In this document: one piece after another, positions 54,223-63,959 of the stretch | Numbering within the stretch: position 1 is the stretch's first letter | Layout: each line of letters starts with the position of its first letter | Made by a program: the position numbers and the translations under genes | Origin: Methanothermobacter sp. K4 | GTDB lineage: Archaea > Methanobacteriota > Methanobacteria > Methanobacteriales > Methanothermobacteraceae | Direction: 5' to 3' | Assembly: GCF_022014235.1 (NCBI RefSeq) | Contig: NZ_JAKLTD010000002.1 | Location: 233,830-297,829 of the forward strand | DNA length: 64,000 nt | The notes under the pieces: model-generated | Seen by the model: the letters and a program-made list of their open reading frames with translations, nothing else | Databases searched by the model: none | What the model was told of the DNA's origin: nothing

Positions 54223-55074
54223 GTACCCTGAAATGAGGTCCCTCAGGTAATCAACCAGTTCTGACCTTATCTCATCATCCCTCATGGCAAATTCAAGGGA
54301 CGTTTTAAGCCAGTCCACCCTGTTACCTATATCATAGGTTTTTCCCCTGAAGAGACAGCCATAAACTGTTTTAAGTTCCCTCATGGCATCGGTCAGCTGA
54401 ATCTCACCCCCAAATCCAGGGGGAACATTCTCTATGTGATCAAATATTTCACTCTCAAGGACATACCTTCCCATTATGGCAAGATTCGATGGAGCCTCAC
54501 TGATGGGGGGTTTTTCGACCATGTCAGCTATGCTGTAGATGCCCTCACTGACCTCCTTTCCATCAATGATACCATACCTTTCAACCTTATCCCTTGGGAC
54601 CTCCTCAACGGCAATGGCGGAGGCACCGTACCTTTCATATATGTCCATGAGCTGACGGGTGCAGGGAACATCAGATGATGTTATTGTATCACCAAGGAGG
54701 ACAGCGAAGGCGTCCTCACCATCTATGTGTTTTCTTGCACAGTATATTGCATCCCCGAGCCCCTTCTGCTCCTTCTGCCTCACAAAGTATATATCTGCAA
54801 GGTCCGAGATGGCCTCAACCTCGTCAAGGTACTCCTTTTTGTTGTTCTTCCTGAGGAAGTATTCAAGTTCAAAGGACCTGTCAAAGTGGTCCTCGATTGA
54901 CCTCTTACCCTTACCTGTTATTATGAGGATATCGTCTATGCCTGAAGCCACAGCTTCCTCCACAACATACTGGATTGTTGGTTTATCAAATACAGGTAAC
55001 ATCTCCTTGGGCTGTGCCTTGGTTGCAGGAAGAAAACGGGTCCCAAGACCAGCTGCTGGTATAACTGCCTTCAT
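54220..55074 (-). CDS. galU: UTP-glucose-1-phosphate uridylyltransferase
   Basis: 284 aa from ATG 55074, GGAGG 7 bases upstream. Makes UDP-glucose. KAVIPAAGLGTRFLPATKAQPKEML is the nucleotidyltransferase signature (G-x-G-T-R, PKEM), with VLLGDTI and FGGEIQLTDAM typical of GalU. With galE in the same region it supplies UDP-hexoses for glycan assembly. Confidence 0.95.
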   Translation of the reverse strand: MKAVIPAAGLGTRFLPATKAQPKEMLPVFDKPTIQYVVEEAVASGIDDILIITGKGKRSIEDHFDRSFELEYFLRKNNKKEYLDEVEAISDLADIYFVRQKEQKGLGDAIYCARKHIDGEDAFAVLLGDTITSSDVPCTRQLMDIYERYGASAIAVEEVPRDKVERYGIIDGKEVSEGIYSIADMVEKPPISEAPSNLAIMGRYVLESEIFDHIENVPPGFGGEIQLTDAMRELKTVYGCLFRGKTYDIGNRVDWLKTSLEFAMRDDEIRSELVDYLRDLISGY

Positions 55075-55094
55075 GAAAAAAACCTCCCATTTAA

Positions 55095-55117
55095 TAAAAA
55101 AGAAAAAAAGTTTTTTT
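55095..55117 (-). terminator. Oligo-T terminator downstream of exported protein gene
   Basis: On the minus strand the stop of the exported-protein gene is followed by A7CT7CT6, runs of T of 7 and 6, as in archaeal intrinsic terminators. Confidence 0.55.
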
Positions 55118-55739
55118 AACCACCCGCTGCAAGTGTGCATAGAACCGGAGGCGCTAGCTGTGTTACTGTAACGGTCCCATCTGCGTTTACTGTGATGAGA
55201 AGCTCAACGTACACGGACCTTATGCCCTTGAGGAACTCAGCACCCTTTGCTGGATCCTGAGTTGTGTTAACCTGGTTTGATGTTATACTGGATAATGGAT
55301 AGAATACGTGTGAAGCGGTGAGGAGATAAGCGTTTGTCTCATCAGTTATTTTATTCTCTGAGCCTCCATGAACTGTCATGTTGAGTGTTGCGTTTCCTGT
55401 TTTGTTCCCGTGTGGATCAAGCCACATCTTCAGGGTGAATGTTGTCCCGGCGGGTAATGATCCGTTGTAGCCAAGTTCCTTGGATAGATCCACGGTGACC
55501 CTTCCACCGGGCTGGGTCCATGAATCAAGGTATATGTTTGTAAGTGACCCGTCGGCCTTTGATACATTCTCCACTACTGCCACGGCATGTACCTGGTGGT
55601 CAGCTGCATGGTTGTCCAGTGCAAGAAGTGTGTTGCCTGCTGCAGGGGGTGTTACCGTTGGGTTTCTGGTCATAAGGGCCGCTACGCCCACTATGACAAG
55701 AATAACCACAATTACCAGTATTAAAGCGTTTCTGTTCAT
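55116..55739 (-). CDS. Membrane-anchored exported protein of unknown function
   Basis: 207 aa. N-terminal helix NALILVIVVILVIVGVAALM, then a Thr/Pro-rich spacer (RNPTVTPPAAG) and a Thr/Asn-rich beta domain with potential N-glycosylation sites (NKTG, NATL, NMTV, NVSK). Start ATG 55739, 11 bases after the small two-TM gene, so they form an operon. No family recognised. Confidence 0.72.
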   Translation of the reverse strand: MNRNALILVIVVILVIVGVAALMTRNPTVTPPAAGNTLLALDNHAADHQVHAVAVVENVSKADGSLTNIYLDSWTQPGGRVTVDLSKELGYNGSLPAGTTFTLKMWLDPHGNKTGNATLNMTVHGGSENKITDETNAYLLTASHVFYPLSSITSNQVNTTQDPAKGAEFLKGIRSVYVELLITVNADGTVTVTQLAPPVLCTLAAGG

Positions 55740-55750
55740 CTTAACCCCCC

Positions 55751-55990
55751 TTAGACTATTGTTAGAACCCTGTATATTACGATCGCCGCGAATACTATGA
55801 GCAATGGGAGAATCGCCACGTTGGAACCTGATACCATGGCCTTTATCGTTTCGTTTCCTGTTTCATCTGAACTGAGAACCTCCTTCAGAGCCAGGAAACC
55901 GATCAGTGCAATAACTGCTATTATGCTGTATGTCATTACATCAGCAGTGGTTACGGTGGTGGTTGTTGTCGTTGTGACTGTAGAAATCAT
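55751..55990 (-). CDS. Small two-TM membrane protein with poly-threonine N-terminus
   Basis: 79 aa from ATG 55990, with GGAGG upstream. The N-terminus is STVTTTTTTTVTTADV, followed by two hydrophobic helices (MTYSIIAVIALIGFLALKEV and VAILPLLIVFAAIVIYRVLTI) separated by a charged loop SSDETGNETIK. Operon partner of the exported protein that follows. Function unknown. Confidence 0.7.
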   Translation of the reverse strand: MISTVTTTTTTTVTTADVMTYSIIAVIALIGFLALKEVLSSDETGNETIKAMVSGSNVAILPLLIVFAAIVIYRVLTIV

Positions 55991-56104
55991 TTCTAACCTC
56001 CACTTCATCTCTTTCTTAATGACAACTAATAAAGTTTTCTGTAAGGTTAATATCTTTACTCCACTGAAAGTATTAATACAGATTTAGGTTTTCTATACAT
56101 TTAG

Positions 56105-56413
56105 TTATGGTGGAAGCATAAGTCCAAATTTTTCCTCCAGGAGATCCCTGAATGTATCAGCATCAATCCCATATAGTTTCAATGTTTTATGCCGGCTTTT
56201 ATGACCAGATACTATATCTGCCTTCGTGTTAAAGGTAGCTGAAAACTCCCTTATTATCTCCCTGTTGGCCCGTCCCTTCTCTGGGGGTGCCCTGATCTTA
56301 ACCTCAATTCTATTCCTCCACTCATTGTAGGATGTGATCTCAAATCTACCTGAAGCAGGTGATACCTCAATATCCACCAGGAGAGCATCAGCCGTCTCCC
56401 TAAGACATGACAA
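56105..56413 (-). CDS. DUF167 (YggU) family protein
   Basis: 102 aa. VEVKIRAPPEKGRANREIIREF and DIVSGHKSRHKTLKLYG are the DUF167 signature. The family is small, soluble, function unsettled. Start TTG 56413: GGAGGTGAT ends 5 bases before it, a clear case where the ribosome-binding site decides the start. Confidence 0.9.
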   Translation of the reverse strand: MSCLRETADALLVDIEVSPASGRFEITSYNEWRNRIEVKIRAPPEKGRANREIIREFSATFNTKADIVSGHKSRHKTLKLYGIDADTFRDLLEEKFGLMLPP

Positions 56414-56536
56414 AAATAATCACCTCCATTGATTCTGAAGCTGCATTTACAGATGATTTCTTTTTTTTCGTCGCATCCTTAAAGAATGATCACCTTTTTC
56501 CTCTGGAATCAGCTGCCCTCCATCAGTAACCGCAAA

Positions 56537-56546
56537 GTTTAAATAG
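56537..56546 (+). promoter_or_regulatory. Probable TATA box of tRNA-Leu
   Basis: GTTTAAATAG lies about 55 bases before the tRNA, predicting a 5' leader of about 30 nt removed by RNase P. Confidence 0.5.
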
Positions 56547-56597
56547 TAAAACATAGATACTTTGTTCCACTCCCCGTTAAGCACTGATTTTTCCCAT

Positions 56598-56683
<86 letters not shown>

Positions 56684-56766
56684 CCTATTTCATGATTTAC
56701 ACTCTAAAATTCCATCTGAATTGTAATTAACTTATTATCATTGGAGACTGACAATCATGTGAAAAA

Positions 56767-57204
56767 CTAATCAGAATCCCCGTATTCAACTATTATTTCG
56801 ACAGTGAGCTCCTTACCCTCCATTAGATCCTTCACGAGCCTTCTGTCAAGGTCACATGCCGCCTTATCAGCCCCTATCATGAGTGTTCTGCCACAGATAT
56901 AATTGCTCCTACGGCACACGATATCTGCTGGGTGATCCAGCGTGAGGTCAGGGTGCCCGTAACCACTTATCTCATCAAAACCATTTTCAGTGCGCAGAAC
57001 GACCCTCACACGTGATGATTCCATCCTTATGGCATTCCTCACCTCATCAGGGATTGTTGAAACAGAATCAGATGATGAAACACCTATTATACAGTCTGCG
57101 GTTTCGCCTATTTCAGGGTCGACTGTGACCTCAAATGTTGTTCTGTGCTCTGCGGTAACGTTGGGGTGACCCCTCGCCCTCAGAGTATACCTGACCTCAG
57201 CCAT
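56767..57204 (-). CDS. DUF371 family protein
   Basis: 145 aa from ATG 57204, directly after GGTGGTGG. VRYTLRARGHPNVTAEHRTT and DPEIGETADCIIGV are the archaeal DUF371 signature. No catalytic motif is recognised. Cytoplasmic, function unknown. The longer frame to 57264 adds a Gly/Ser-rich stretch that overlaps the ribosome-binding site and is unlikely to be coding. Confidence 0.87.
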   Translation of the reverse strand: MAEVRYTLRARGHPNVTAEHRTTFEVTVDPEIGETADCIIGVSSSDSVSTIPDEVRNAIRMESSRVRVVLRTENGFDEISGYGHPDLTLDHPADIVCRRSNYICGRTLMIGADKAACDLDRRLVKDLMEGKELTVEIIVEYGDSD

Positions 57205-57270
57205 TCCACCACCATGTGAACTTGAGGTCCCTGCAGGGCCCCGCAAAAAAAGTTCGACTGGCAAAATTCA

Positions 57271-57441
57271 CTACTCTGCCTTGGTACCTCCCCATAGGGC
57301 TACAAGCCCGACGATAATTTTAAGGGCAGCGTGCCATACCGGGTCCCTGAGAGCCGGGTACGGAATCCCAAGGTAACCCAGTATACCCATGAGTACAAGT
57401 ATTATACCAATCATGTAAAGCAACCATTTTGCCACTGCCAT
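57271..57441 (-). CDS. Tiny two-TM protein, paralogue of 58032-58214
   Basis: 56 aa from ATG 57441, with GGGGGTGAT 3 bases upstream. Two hydrophobic helices, WLLYMIGIILVLMGILGYLG and a second containing DPVWHAALKIIVGLVALWGG. The latter aligns with EPGWHAALKIIFGALMLGAG in the second tiny gene, so the two are paralogues on either side of the GIY-YIG gene. Function unknown; membrane location inferred. Confidence 0.75.
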   Translation of the reverse strand: MAVAKWLLYMIGIILVLMGILGYLGIPYPALRDPVWHAALKIIVGLVALWGGTKAE

Positions 57442-57618
57442 GGTATCACCCCCAATACCTGGGTGCCCTGCAGAAACCAGAATATAATTAAATTATGAAA
57501 AAATATAAATTTTACTAAAAATTTCTTGCAATGATAATAACAGATGGATTTATTACTGGATCTTATGATGAGTGCCGTTGATTGATAAAATAAATACTAA
57601 AATTATTATGGAATCAGC

Positions 57619-58035
57619 ATGAAAGGTACCTACTGTCTTATCATAAGGTGCGGTGGAACTGAAACCAGAATTGGAAGCCTCGGGATGATAAGGTTTCCTC
57701 CAGGTTACTACGTCTACGTGGGCTCAGGTTTTGGTTCACTTGATGCCAGAATAAGAAGACATCTGAGGTCTGAGAAAAAAATGAGGTGGCACATAGACCA
57801 CCTCCTGAGTGATACAGAGGTTGTGGCGGTTTTCTATTCCACCGATAAGAGGAGGCTTGAATGTGCAGTTTCAGAAAAACTTGAGGGAGACCTCTCCGTG
57901 AGGGGTTTCGGATGCTCTGACTGCAGATGCATGTCACACCTCCACCACTTCAAAACCAGAGATGACGCTGAAAGGGCCGTTGAAAGGGCTTTCAGGGACC
58001 TGCATGCTGACCTGAAAAAATGGGATGAAATCTAG
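57619..58035 (+). CDS. GIY-YIG nuclease-like (DUF123) protein
   Basis: 138 aa. PPGYYVYVGSGFGSLDARIRRHLR is the GIY-YIG-type core (Y-x-Y-V-G-S-G with a following Arg), and MRWHIDHLL, GFGCSDCRCMSHLHHF match the DUF123 archaeal endonuclease-related family, including clustered Cys and His. DNA target unknown. Start ATG 57619. It overlaps the convergent two-TM gene by 4 bases. Confidence 0.85.
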   Translation: MKGTYCLIIRCGGTETRIGSLGMIRFPPGYYVYVGSGFGSLDARIRRHLRSEKKMRWHIDHLLSDTEVVAVFYSTDKRRLECAVSEKLEGDLSVRGFGCSDCRCMSHLHHFKTRDDAERAVERAFRDLHADLKKWDEI

Positions 58036-58214
58036 GACCTCAAGAGCTTCAGCCCCGCCCCGAGCATAAGGGCGCCAAATATGATTTTCAGGGCCGCATG
58101 CCACCCGGGTTCAGATCCAAGGGTGCTTGCAGGGTAAAGTGCCCAGACCGCCATTAGGACTATCACAGCACCCACCAGAAGGTGGAAGAGCCCAAGCTGC
58201 ACATACCTCTCCAT
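58032..58214 (-). CDS. Tiny two-TM protein, paralogue of 57271-57441
   Basis: 60 aa from ATG 58214; GGAGGAG lies 9 bases upstream (ATG 58223 also possible). Two helices (LGLFHLLVGAVIVLMAVWAL and WHAALKIIFGALMLGAG). It begins next to the end of the NifH-like gene, so it is probably co-transcribed with it. Paralogous to the tiny gene 600 bases to the left. Confidence 0.75.
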   Translation of the reverse strand: MERYVQLGLFHLLVGAVIVLMAVWALYPASTLGSEPGWHAALKIIFGALMLGAGLKLLRS

Positions 58215-58215
58215 A

Positions 58216-59016
58216 TCAGTCATCTCCTCCTTTGAACTTTCTGAAGAACTCCTCAAACTCCTCAGGGTCCATGGGTTCAGGTACCGTGAATTCAGTATTA
58301 AGGTAAACATCATCTGCCAGTTTCCTGTAAACCTCTGCCTGTTCAGATTCAGGGAACCTTTCAATCACGGTCTTTGCCTCAATTTCACTCTCCTGGACAA
58401 GGGGGCTTCTTGGAACCACACCAATAACACGTGTGCCTATCCTTGAGGCGAATTCAGATACAATGTCAACCTCATTTCTGATGCCGCGACAGTTACAGAT
58501 GACACCGCCAAGTTTACCCTTCAGTTTCTTTATACCCCTTGCAATATTGTTTGCAGCGTAAAGGGACATGTACTCTCCGGAGGTTACTATGTAGACCTCA
58601 TCTGCAAATTCCTCACGGAGTGGCACCGCGAATCCCCCGCAGACCACGTCACCGAGGACATCGTATATGACCACATCAATCTCCTCCTTAAAGACTCCAA
58701 GTTTTTCAAGGAGGTTCATTGCAACGATCACACCCCTCCCGGCGCATCCAACTCCAGGTTCAGGGCCCCCTGACTCCACACACCTAACACCACCAAAACC
58801 CTCATGGATAACCTCAGAGGCGTCAGGTTTACGGTTATCCCTGAGGATATCAAGTACCGCAGGGAGCCTTTCACCGTAGAGTGTCCTGGTGGTATCCGCC
58901 TTTGGATCACAGCCTATAACGAGTACCCTGTGCTCTGAGGAATAGGCAGCCGCCATGTTCGATACAATCGTGGACTTCCCTATACCACCCTTGCCATAGA
59001 TCGCTATCCGCTTCAT
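58216..59016 (-). CDS. cfbC: NifH-like reductase component, probable CfbC (coenzyme F430 biosynthesis)
   Basis: 266 aa. P-loop [27 protein letters not shown] switch, and the two cluster-ligand cysteines in GVGCAGRG and [10 protein letters not shown] mark a NifH/BchL/ChlL homologue with a subunit-bridging 4Fe-4S cluster. In methanogens without nif structural genes nearby this matches CfbC, which with CfbD reduces and cyclises the Ni-sirohydrochlorin diamide on the way to F430. CfbD is not in the window, so the name is by similarity. Start ATG 59016. Confidence 0.85.
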   Translation of the reverse strand: MKRIAIYGKGGIGKSTIVSNMAAAYSSEHRVLVIGCDPKADTTRTLYGERLPAVLDILRDNRKPDASEVIHEGFGGVRCVESGGPEPGVGCAGRGVIVAMNLLEKLGVFKEEIDVVIYDVLGDVVCGGFAVPLREEFADEVYIVTSGEYMSLYAANNIARGIKKLKGKLGGVICNCRGIRNEVDIVSEFASRIGTRVIGVVPRSPLVQESEIEAKTVIERFPESEQAEVYRKLADDVYLNTEFTVPEPMDPEEFEEFFRKFKGGDD

Positions 59017-59039
59017 TGAAACACCGGTTCAGACGCTGA

Positions 59040-59510
59040 TCACTTAACAAATGCGCCGATTATATCGCCCCTTGTTATGATACCCACAAGCTCACCATCT
59101 TCAACCACAGGAAGCCTCTTGATATCATGCCGGTCCATGAGCTCCGCGGCATCAGAGATGGATGCATCAGGGTGCACCGTTACAACCCTATCACTCATTA
59201 TCTCCTCAACCAGCATCATGGCCGCCTTCCTGATGCCCTTTGCTATCTCATCGTATTCATGTTTCATCCGAAGTGGAAGCTCAAGCAGGTCCAGGGGGGA
59301 TGGCATGAGGAGGTTCAGGCTGGGTGAATGGACCTCAATCAGCCTCATTATATCACCCTCACTGATAACACCCACAAGTTTACCATCATCATCAACAACC
59401 GGGGCTCCGCTGATCCTGTTCTCCCTCAGTACCCTTGCAGCATCATGTATCTTACTGTTCCTCTTAACTGTTATGACATCGGTCTGCATGGCATCCTTTA
59501 CCTTTATCAT
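59040..59510 (-). CDS. CBS-domain protein
   Basis: 156 aa from ATG 59510 (GGGGTGAG upstream). Two CBS motifs: DAMQTDVITVKRNSKIHDAA with GAPVVDDDGKLVGVISEGDI, and EIMSDRVVTVHPDASISDAA with RLPVVEDGELVGIITRGDI. They bind adenine nucleotides in known members; no effector domain is fused. Upstream of cfbC on the same strand, a possible regulatory partner. Confidence 0.9.
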   Translation of the reverse strand: MIKVKDAMQTDVITVKRNSKIHDAARVLRENRISGAPVVDDDGKLVGVISEGDIMRLIEVHSPSLNLLMPSPLDLLELPLRMKHEYDEIAKGIRKAAMMLVEEIMSDRVVTVHPDASISDAAELMDRHDIKRLPVVEDGELVGIITRGDIIGAFVK

Positions 59511-59715
59511 TAACTCACCCCTCTTTAATATGTGGAGCATCACTTTTAAAAATAACAGTTACCTATGGATACCCTGGACATAACAGAATACATAGAGCCA
59601 TGACCCCCTTCCAGTTAGAGGAGTACATCAAAGACATTTAATGCAGTGGAACGCGCGCCAGAATTACCAACCACAGTCACGCACATCAGATAAATGATTC
59701 TAAGTACTAATAACC

Positions 59716-60906
59716 TCAATCCCTTCTAACCCTGCGGTATACGAGGTCCCCGGGGCGGACCCTGTCCTCCACGAGTAGACCAGCCCTGCCAGATTCAACC
59801 CTTTCCACAGGATCCCCATCAACCTGAAGGGATTCAACACGCTGGATGAGGGCCCCAGTTGTTCTGCCCTGTATTATGACCTCATCCCCAACCTCAAGTG
59901 GCCTCCACAGCCTAACTTCAGCGGCCCCCGCCTTCCTGTAGTAGTTAACAACCTCCCCCACATCCTGCTTCACATAACGGGATATGTTACCGACACTACC
60001 TGTGTCTGGCTCAGAGAAGTACAAGCCTGTGCCAAAGCCCCTGTTAAATACACCCTCAAGTCTCTCAAGCCACCTGGGATCAAAACTCCACTCACCTGAA
60101 AGGTAGGTGTCAATGGCCTCCCGGTATACTGAGGTGACGGTTGCAACGTAATCCGCTGCCCTCCCACGGCCCTCTATCTTGAGGGAGTCGACACCGGCAT
60201 CCAGGAGTTCAGGTATATGTTCAACCATACAGAGGTCCCTTGGACTCAGGATGTAACTCCTTATATCACCCCCACGGGTCACCTCAAGGTCGAAGTCTCC
60301 ATCCTCAGATACCAGCCTCCACCTCTTCCTGCAGGGCTGAAGGCAGTCCCCACAGTTGGCGCTTCTACCATAAAGGTACGAGCTGAGGTAGCATCTACCA
60401 GATATTGCTGTGCAGAGGGCCCCATGTACAAAAACCTCGATTTCAATGGGGGAATCTGCTGCAATACTGGCGATTTCACGAAGGGAAAGCTCCCTGGATA
60501 GTATGGCCCTCGTGGCACCCATATCCCCCAGTATCCTGAGCGTCCTCGTATTTGTAACATTCGCCTGTACACTGACATGGACTTCCAGGCCGCATTCAGA
60601 TGCAAGTTCCACAGCTGCAAGGTCAGAGGCTATCACCGCATCAGCACCTGCAGAGTAAATCTCAGGAAATAATTTTCCGAGTCTCTCAATATTAGAGTCC
60701 CTGAGGGCCGTGTTTGTGCATACATAGAGTCCTGCATCGTAACTGTGGGCTATCTCCGCTGCCTCAGCGATTTCACTGATGCCAAAGTTACCTGCCCTTG
60801 CCCTCATGTTACAGCCCTCAAGGCCCACGTAAACCGCATCAGCACCTGACTTAAGGGCTGCCATCAGTGATGGAAAGTCACCTGCTGGTGATAGGAGCTC
60901 CGGCAT
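59716..60906 (-). CDS. Peptidase U32 family protein
   Basis: 396 aa. ELLSPAGDFPSLMAALKSGADAVYVG is the U32 N-terminus; EVFVHGALCTAISGRCYLSS, ANCGDCLQPCR and SLKIEGRGRAADYVATVT are the family core with clustered cysteines for an Fe-S cluster. Family members act in RNA or cofactor hydroxylation or as proteases; which holds here is unclear. Start ATG 60906. Confidence 0.88.
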   Translation of the reverse strand: MPELLSPAGDFPSLMAALKSGADAVYVGLEGCNMRARAGNFGISEIAEAAEIAHSYDAGLYVCTNTALRDSNIERLGKLFPEIYSAGADAVIASDLAAVELASECGLEVHVSVQANVTNTRTLRILGDMGATRAILSRELSLREIASIAADSPIEIEVFVHGALCTAISGRCYLSSYLYGRSANCGDCLQPCRKRWRLVSEDGDFDLEVTRGGDIRSYILSPRDLCMVEHIPELLDAGVDSLKIEGRGRAADYVATVTSVYREAIDTYLSGEWSFDPRWLERLEGVFNRGFGTGLYFSEPDTGSVGNISRYVKQDVGEVVNYYRKAGAAEVRLWRPLEVGDEVIIQGRTTGALIQRVESLQVDGDPVERVESGRAGLLVEDRVRPGDLVYRRVRRD

Positions 60907-60990
60907 TTAAATCACGTTGAAAAATTTATTGAAACAAGAAACAGTGAAATCAGACATTCCGCTCACATTAAAAATTTTTTTATACCGGAA

Positions 60991-62394
60991 CTAGAGGCAG
61001 GACCTCAGTGCCTCATATTCCTCTATATCTGAGGGAAGAGGTGTCGGGTAGTCCCCGTCCAGGCACCCTGTGCAGAGGAAACCCTTCTTGATACCTATGG
61101 ATTCAACGAGTGACTCGATACTCAGATAACCCAGAGAGTCAACCCCTATTATCTTTCTTATCTCCTCAACATCCCTGCTTGATGCTATAAGCTCCTTCCG
61201 GGTTGCCATTGCTATACCATAGTAGCAGGGCGACTTTATGGGGGGGCATCCTATACGCAGGTGTATCTCCTCTGCCCCCGCATCCCTGATTATGTCAATG
61301 AGTGCCCTGGAGGTCGTGCCCCTCACTATGCTGTCATCGATGAGCACTATCCTCTTACCCTCAAGTTCTGACCTTATGGGGTTCATCTTGAGTTTAACCG
61401 CTGTTTCACGTTCCTCCTGTGTGGGCATTATGAATGTGCGGCCAACGTACCTGTTCTTTATGAGCCCCTCACCGTAGGGTATCCCTGATGCACGGGAGTA
61501 TCCTATGGCAGCCGGGATGGAGGAGTCAGGTACCGGTACAACCACATCCGCATCGGCGGGGTGTTCACGGTATAGGGCCTCCCCTATACTGAGCCTGACC
61601 CTGTAGACGTTGCGACCGTCTATGACACTGTCAGGCCTTGCAAAGTAGACATACTCAAACATGCAGTGGGCCCTCCGGGTGTTGGGGGCGTTGGCAACCC
61701 AGTAGGACTTGCCCCTGTTAAGGTGCAGTATCTCTCCTGGCTGAACATCCCTCACATGCTCGGCCCCTATAACATCAAAGGCCACGGTTTCAGAGGCAAC
61801 CATCTGGGTGTTTCCCTTCCTTGCAAATGCAAGGGGCTTTATACCAACAGGGTCCCTTATGACATAGAGGTCCCCATTGAAGAGGACAACAAGGGAGTAG
61901 GACCCGACAAGCTGCTCTGAAACCCTCTTTATTGCGCCTATCATGTTGGGTTTTTTTTCATATTCCCTGCTAAGAAGGTGGCATATAACCTCCGAATCCG
62001 TGGTTGATATGAATGAGTGGCCCTCATCTTCCAGTTCATCCCGCAGTTCCATTGAATTTATTATGTCACCGTTGTGGGCTATGGCGATTTTACCTCCCTG
62101 GAATTCACTCCAGAATGGCTGGGAATTCTCAATCCTGGATTCTCCTGTGGTTGAGTAACGAACATGGCCTATACCGACACTTCCACTGAGTTCATCCAGT
62201 TTCTCAGGGTTGAATACGTCACAGACAAGTCCCATGCCCCTGTGGGTCAGCATGTTGCTTCCGTTGAATGTTGAGATCCCTGCAGATTCCTGTCCCCTGT
62301 GCTGGAGGGCATAGAGTGCATAGTAGATCTGGGAGGCCACGCTGATGTTTTTATCCTGTGAGTAAATCCCTACAATACCACATTTGTCTCTCAC
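60991..62394 (-). CDS. purF: Amidophosphoribosyltransferase
   Basis: 467 aa from GTG 62394 (GGGAG 8 bases upstream), giving [15 protein letters not shown] 62412 would add a short propeptide. The catalytic cysteine (RDKCGIVG) would be exposed after removal of the leader. Glutaminase part: [17 protein letters not shown]; transferase part: [16 protein letters not shown] and [12 protein letters not shown] (PRPP loop). A C-terminal [14 protein letters not shown] region with cysteines fits the Fe-S-binding class. First step of purine synthesis. Confidence 0.94.
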   Translation of the reverse strand: MRDKCGIVGIYSQDKNISVASQIYYALYALQHRGQESAGISTFNGSNMLTHRGMGLVCDVFNPEKLDELSGSVGIGHVRYSTTGESRIENSQPFWSEFQGGKIAIAHNGDIINSMELRDELEDEGHSFISTTDSEVICHLLSREYEKKPNMIGAIKRVSEQLVGSYSLVVLFNGDLYVIRDPVGIKPLAFARKGNTQMVASETVAFDVIGAEHVRDVQPGEILHLNRGKSYWVANAPNTRRAHCMFEYVYFARPDSVIDGRNVYRVRLSIGEALYREHPADADVVVPVPDSSIPAAIGYSRASGIPYGEGLIKNRYVGRTFIMPTQEERETAVKLKMNPIRSELEGKRIVLIDDSIVRGTTSRALIDIIRDAGAEEIHLRIGCPPIKSPCYYGIAMATRKELIASSRDVEEIRKIIGVDSLGYLSIESLVESIGIKKGFLCTGCLDGDYPTPLPSDIEEYEALRSCL

Positions 62395-62433
62395 TTCAGA
62401 TTCTCCCAACAAGAAGGTTTTAAATTCCCGGGT

Positions 62434-63276
62434 CTAGGATGATTCATCATCGGTTTCAGTGAACACCAGGGCCGATTTAACTATTCTAAGCCACTCAACA
62501 GCATCCTCCCTTGATGGTGCCGCGATGAAGCCCTGGCCAAGGATTATGCCTTCAGGTTTGATGTGATCAGTTACAAAATAAATCTTCTCAGGGTCATCTG
62601 GTTCCTCTCCAAAGGTTTCGCTCCAGAGTTCCCCTATTGAGAAGGTTTCAAGTAGTTCCTTATCTTCAAGTTCAGAAAAACGAGTTTTGAGCCGGGAATA
62701 ATCCTCTTCAAGGACCTTTAATTTCTCCTCAAGGCCCCTTATCTCCCCTTTGAGGGATTCTGCTTCCCTCTCACCATCCTCAACTTCAGCGAGGAGTTTA
62801 ATATTTTCATCCCTGAGGGTACTGTTTTCGGCTATCAGTTCATTAAGCCTCTCCTGACACTCTTCAAGGCTTTCCTTCATGTTTCTCAGATTTTTAACAC
62901 TGGAGAGTGTCTGGAGTCCGGCCCTTATGATGGCGTTTTCTATTTCCTCCCTTATGAGGTCAGGGTCGAGGTACTCGACGTCATGACCGTAGGGTAGTTT
63001 CATTCTCTCAATGTGCCCCACATGACCCTTAAGGGCTTCACGGAATTTATCAGCCAGTTCACGCCCTGTCTGGTCAACGTCAGTGGCTATGAGGACAATA
63101 TCAGCCCCCTCAACAGCCCTCATGGCGATTTCAAGGCTTGTTGTTGGCACTATGGAGGATATGGTTATATGGTATTTGGCGCCGAGGGATACCCTCTGAA
63201 GTGCCCTTGAGACACTCTCAACGTCAGAGGCTCCCTCAACAATTATCCGCACATCAACAGGGCCCTTGTTATCCAT
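62434..63276 (-). CDS. TOPRIM-domain coiled-coil protein
   Basis: 280 aa. RIIVEGASDVESVSRALQ supplies the TOPRIM glutamate and LIATDVDQTGRELADKF the D-x-D pair. Residues about 120-215 are a continuous coiled coil (ECQERLNELIAENSTLRDEN). A C-terminal globular end (FIAAPSREDAVEWLRIV) follows. Metal-dependent nucleic-acid role is inferred; target unknown. Start ATG 63276 directly abuts the L37e stop. Confidence 0.87.
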   Translation of the reverse strand: MDNKGPVDVRIIVEGASDVESVSRALQRVSLGAKYHITISSIVPTTSLEIAMRAVEGADIVLIATDVDQTGRELADKFREALKGHVGHIERMKLPYGHDVEYLDPDLIREEIENAIIRAGLQTLSSVKNLRNMKESLEECQERLNELIAENSTLRDENIKLLAEVEDGEREAESLKGEIRGLEEKLKVLEEDYSRLKTRFSELEDKELLETFSIGELWSETFGEEPDDPEKIYFVTDHIKPEGIILGQGFIAAPSREDAVEWLRIVKSALVFTETDDESS

Positions 63277-63459
63277 TTATTTCAACCTTTGGCCTGTAAT
63301 TTTTTTGTTCTGCCAGCTGTAGCGCCTTATACGGCGTGATTTTCCGAAGCCGCATGCTGCACATACCTTCTTACGCACATGGTATGAGTTCTTACCGCAG
63401 CGCCTGCACCTTATATGGAGATTCTTGTTACGCTTACCAAATGATGGAGTACCTTTCAT
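63277..63459 (-). CDS. rpl37e: 50S ribosomal protein L37e
   Basis: 60 aa. [20 protein letters not shown] and [20 protein letters not shown] carry the CxxC...CxxC zinc finger of L37e. Start ATG 63459, GGAGG upstream, TATA ATATATTTAAATT further back. Abuts the TOPRIM gene (63276), so both may form one transcript. Confidence 0.96.
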   Translation of the reverse strand: MKGTPSFGKRNKNLHIRCRRCGKNSYHVRKKVCAACGFGKSRRIRRYSWQNKKITGQRLK

Positions 63460-63552
63460 GTTCTAATCCTCCTGAAAATCAGTTAAAACTTGTTAATTTA
63501 AATATATGCTTCCCTTATCCATATATAAATCAAAGCTGTATTCCCGGATCAC

Positions 63553-63798
<246 letters not shown>

Positions 63799-63822
63799 CT
63801 ATCCTAGATTAAAATATGGTCA

Positions 63823-63835
63823 GATTATATTTAAA
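63823..63835 (-). promoter_or_regulatory. TATA box of SmAP1
   Basis: TTTAAATATAATC on the minus strand predicts transcription start near 63804, leaving only about 6 nt of leader before the GTG at 63798. Confidence 0.6.
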
Positions 63836-63959
63836 TCTAACTAACAAGGCAGAATCTTCCAGTCAGATACTCCAGTTTTCTATTTTACTAGTATATAAGT
63901 TTTCTCACAACGATAATGGCATAAATCTTACTCTTTAAATAAAGGTGATTGCAGATTAG

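Noticed and set aside
57567-57573. C/D box RNA candidate (ATGATGA)
   Set aside because: No D box (CTGA) at suitable distance and no terminal stem.
59511-59715. Small frames in the gap between the CBS and U32 genes, such as 13 codons ending GAC ATT TAA
   Set aside because: Too short and without ribosome-binding sites; nothing else was seen in this gap.
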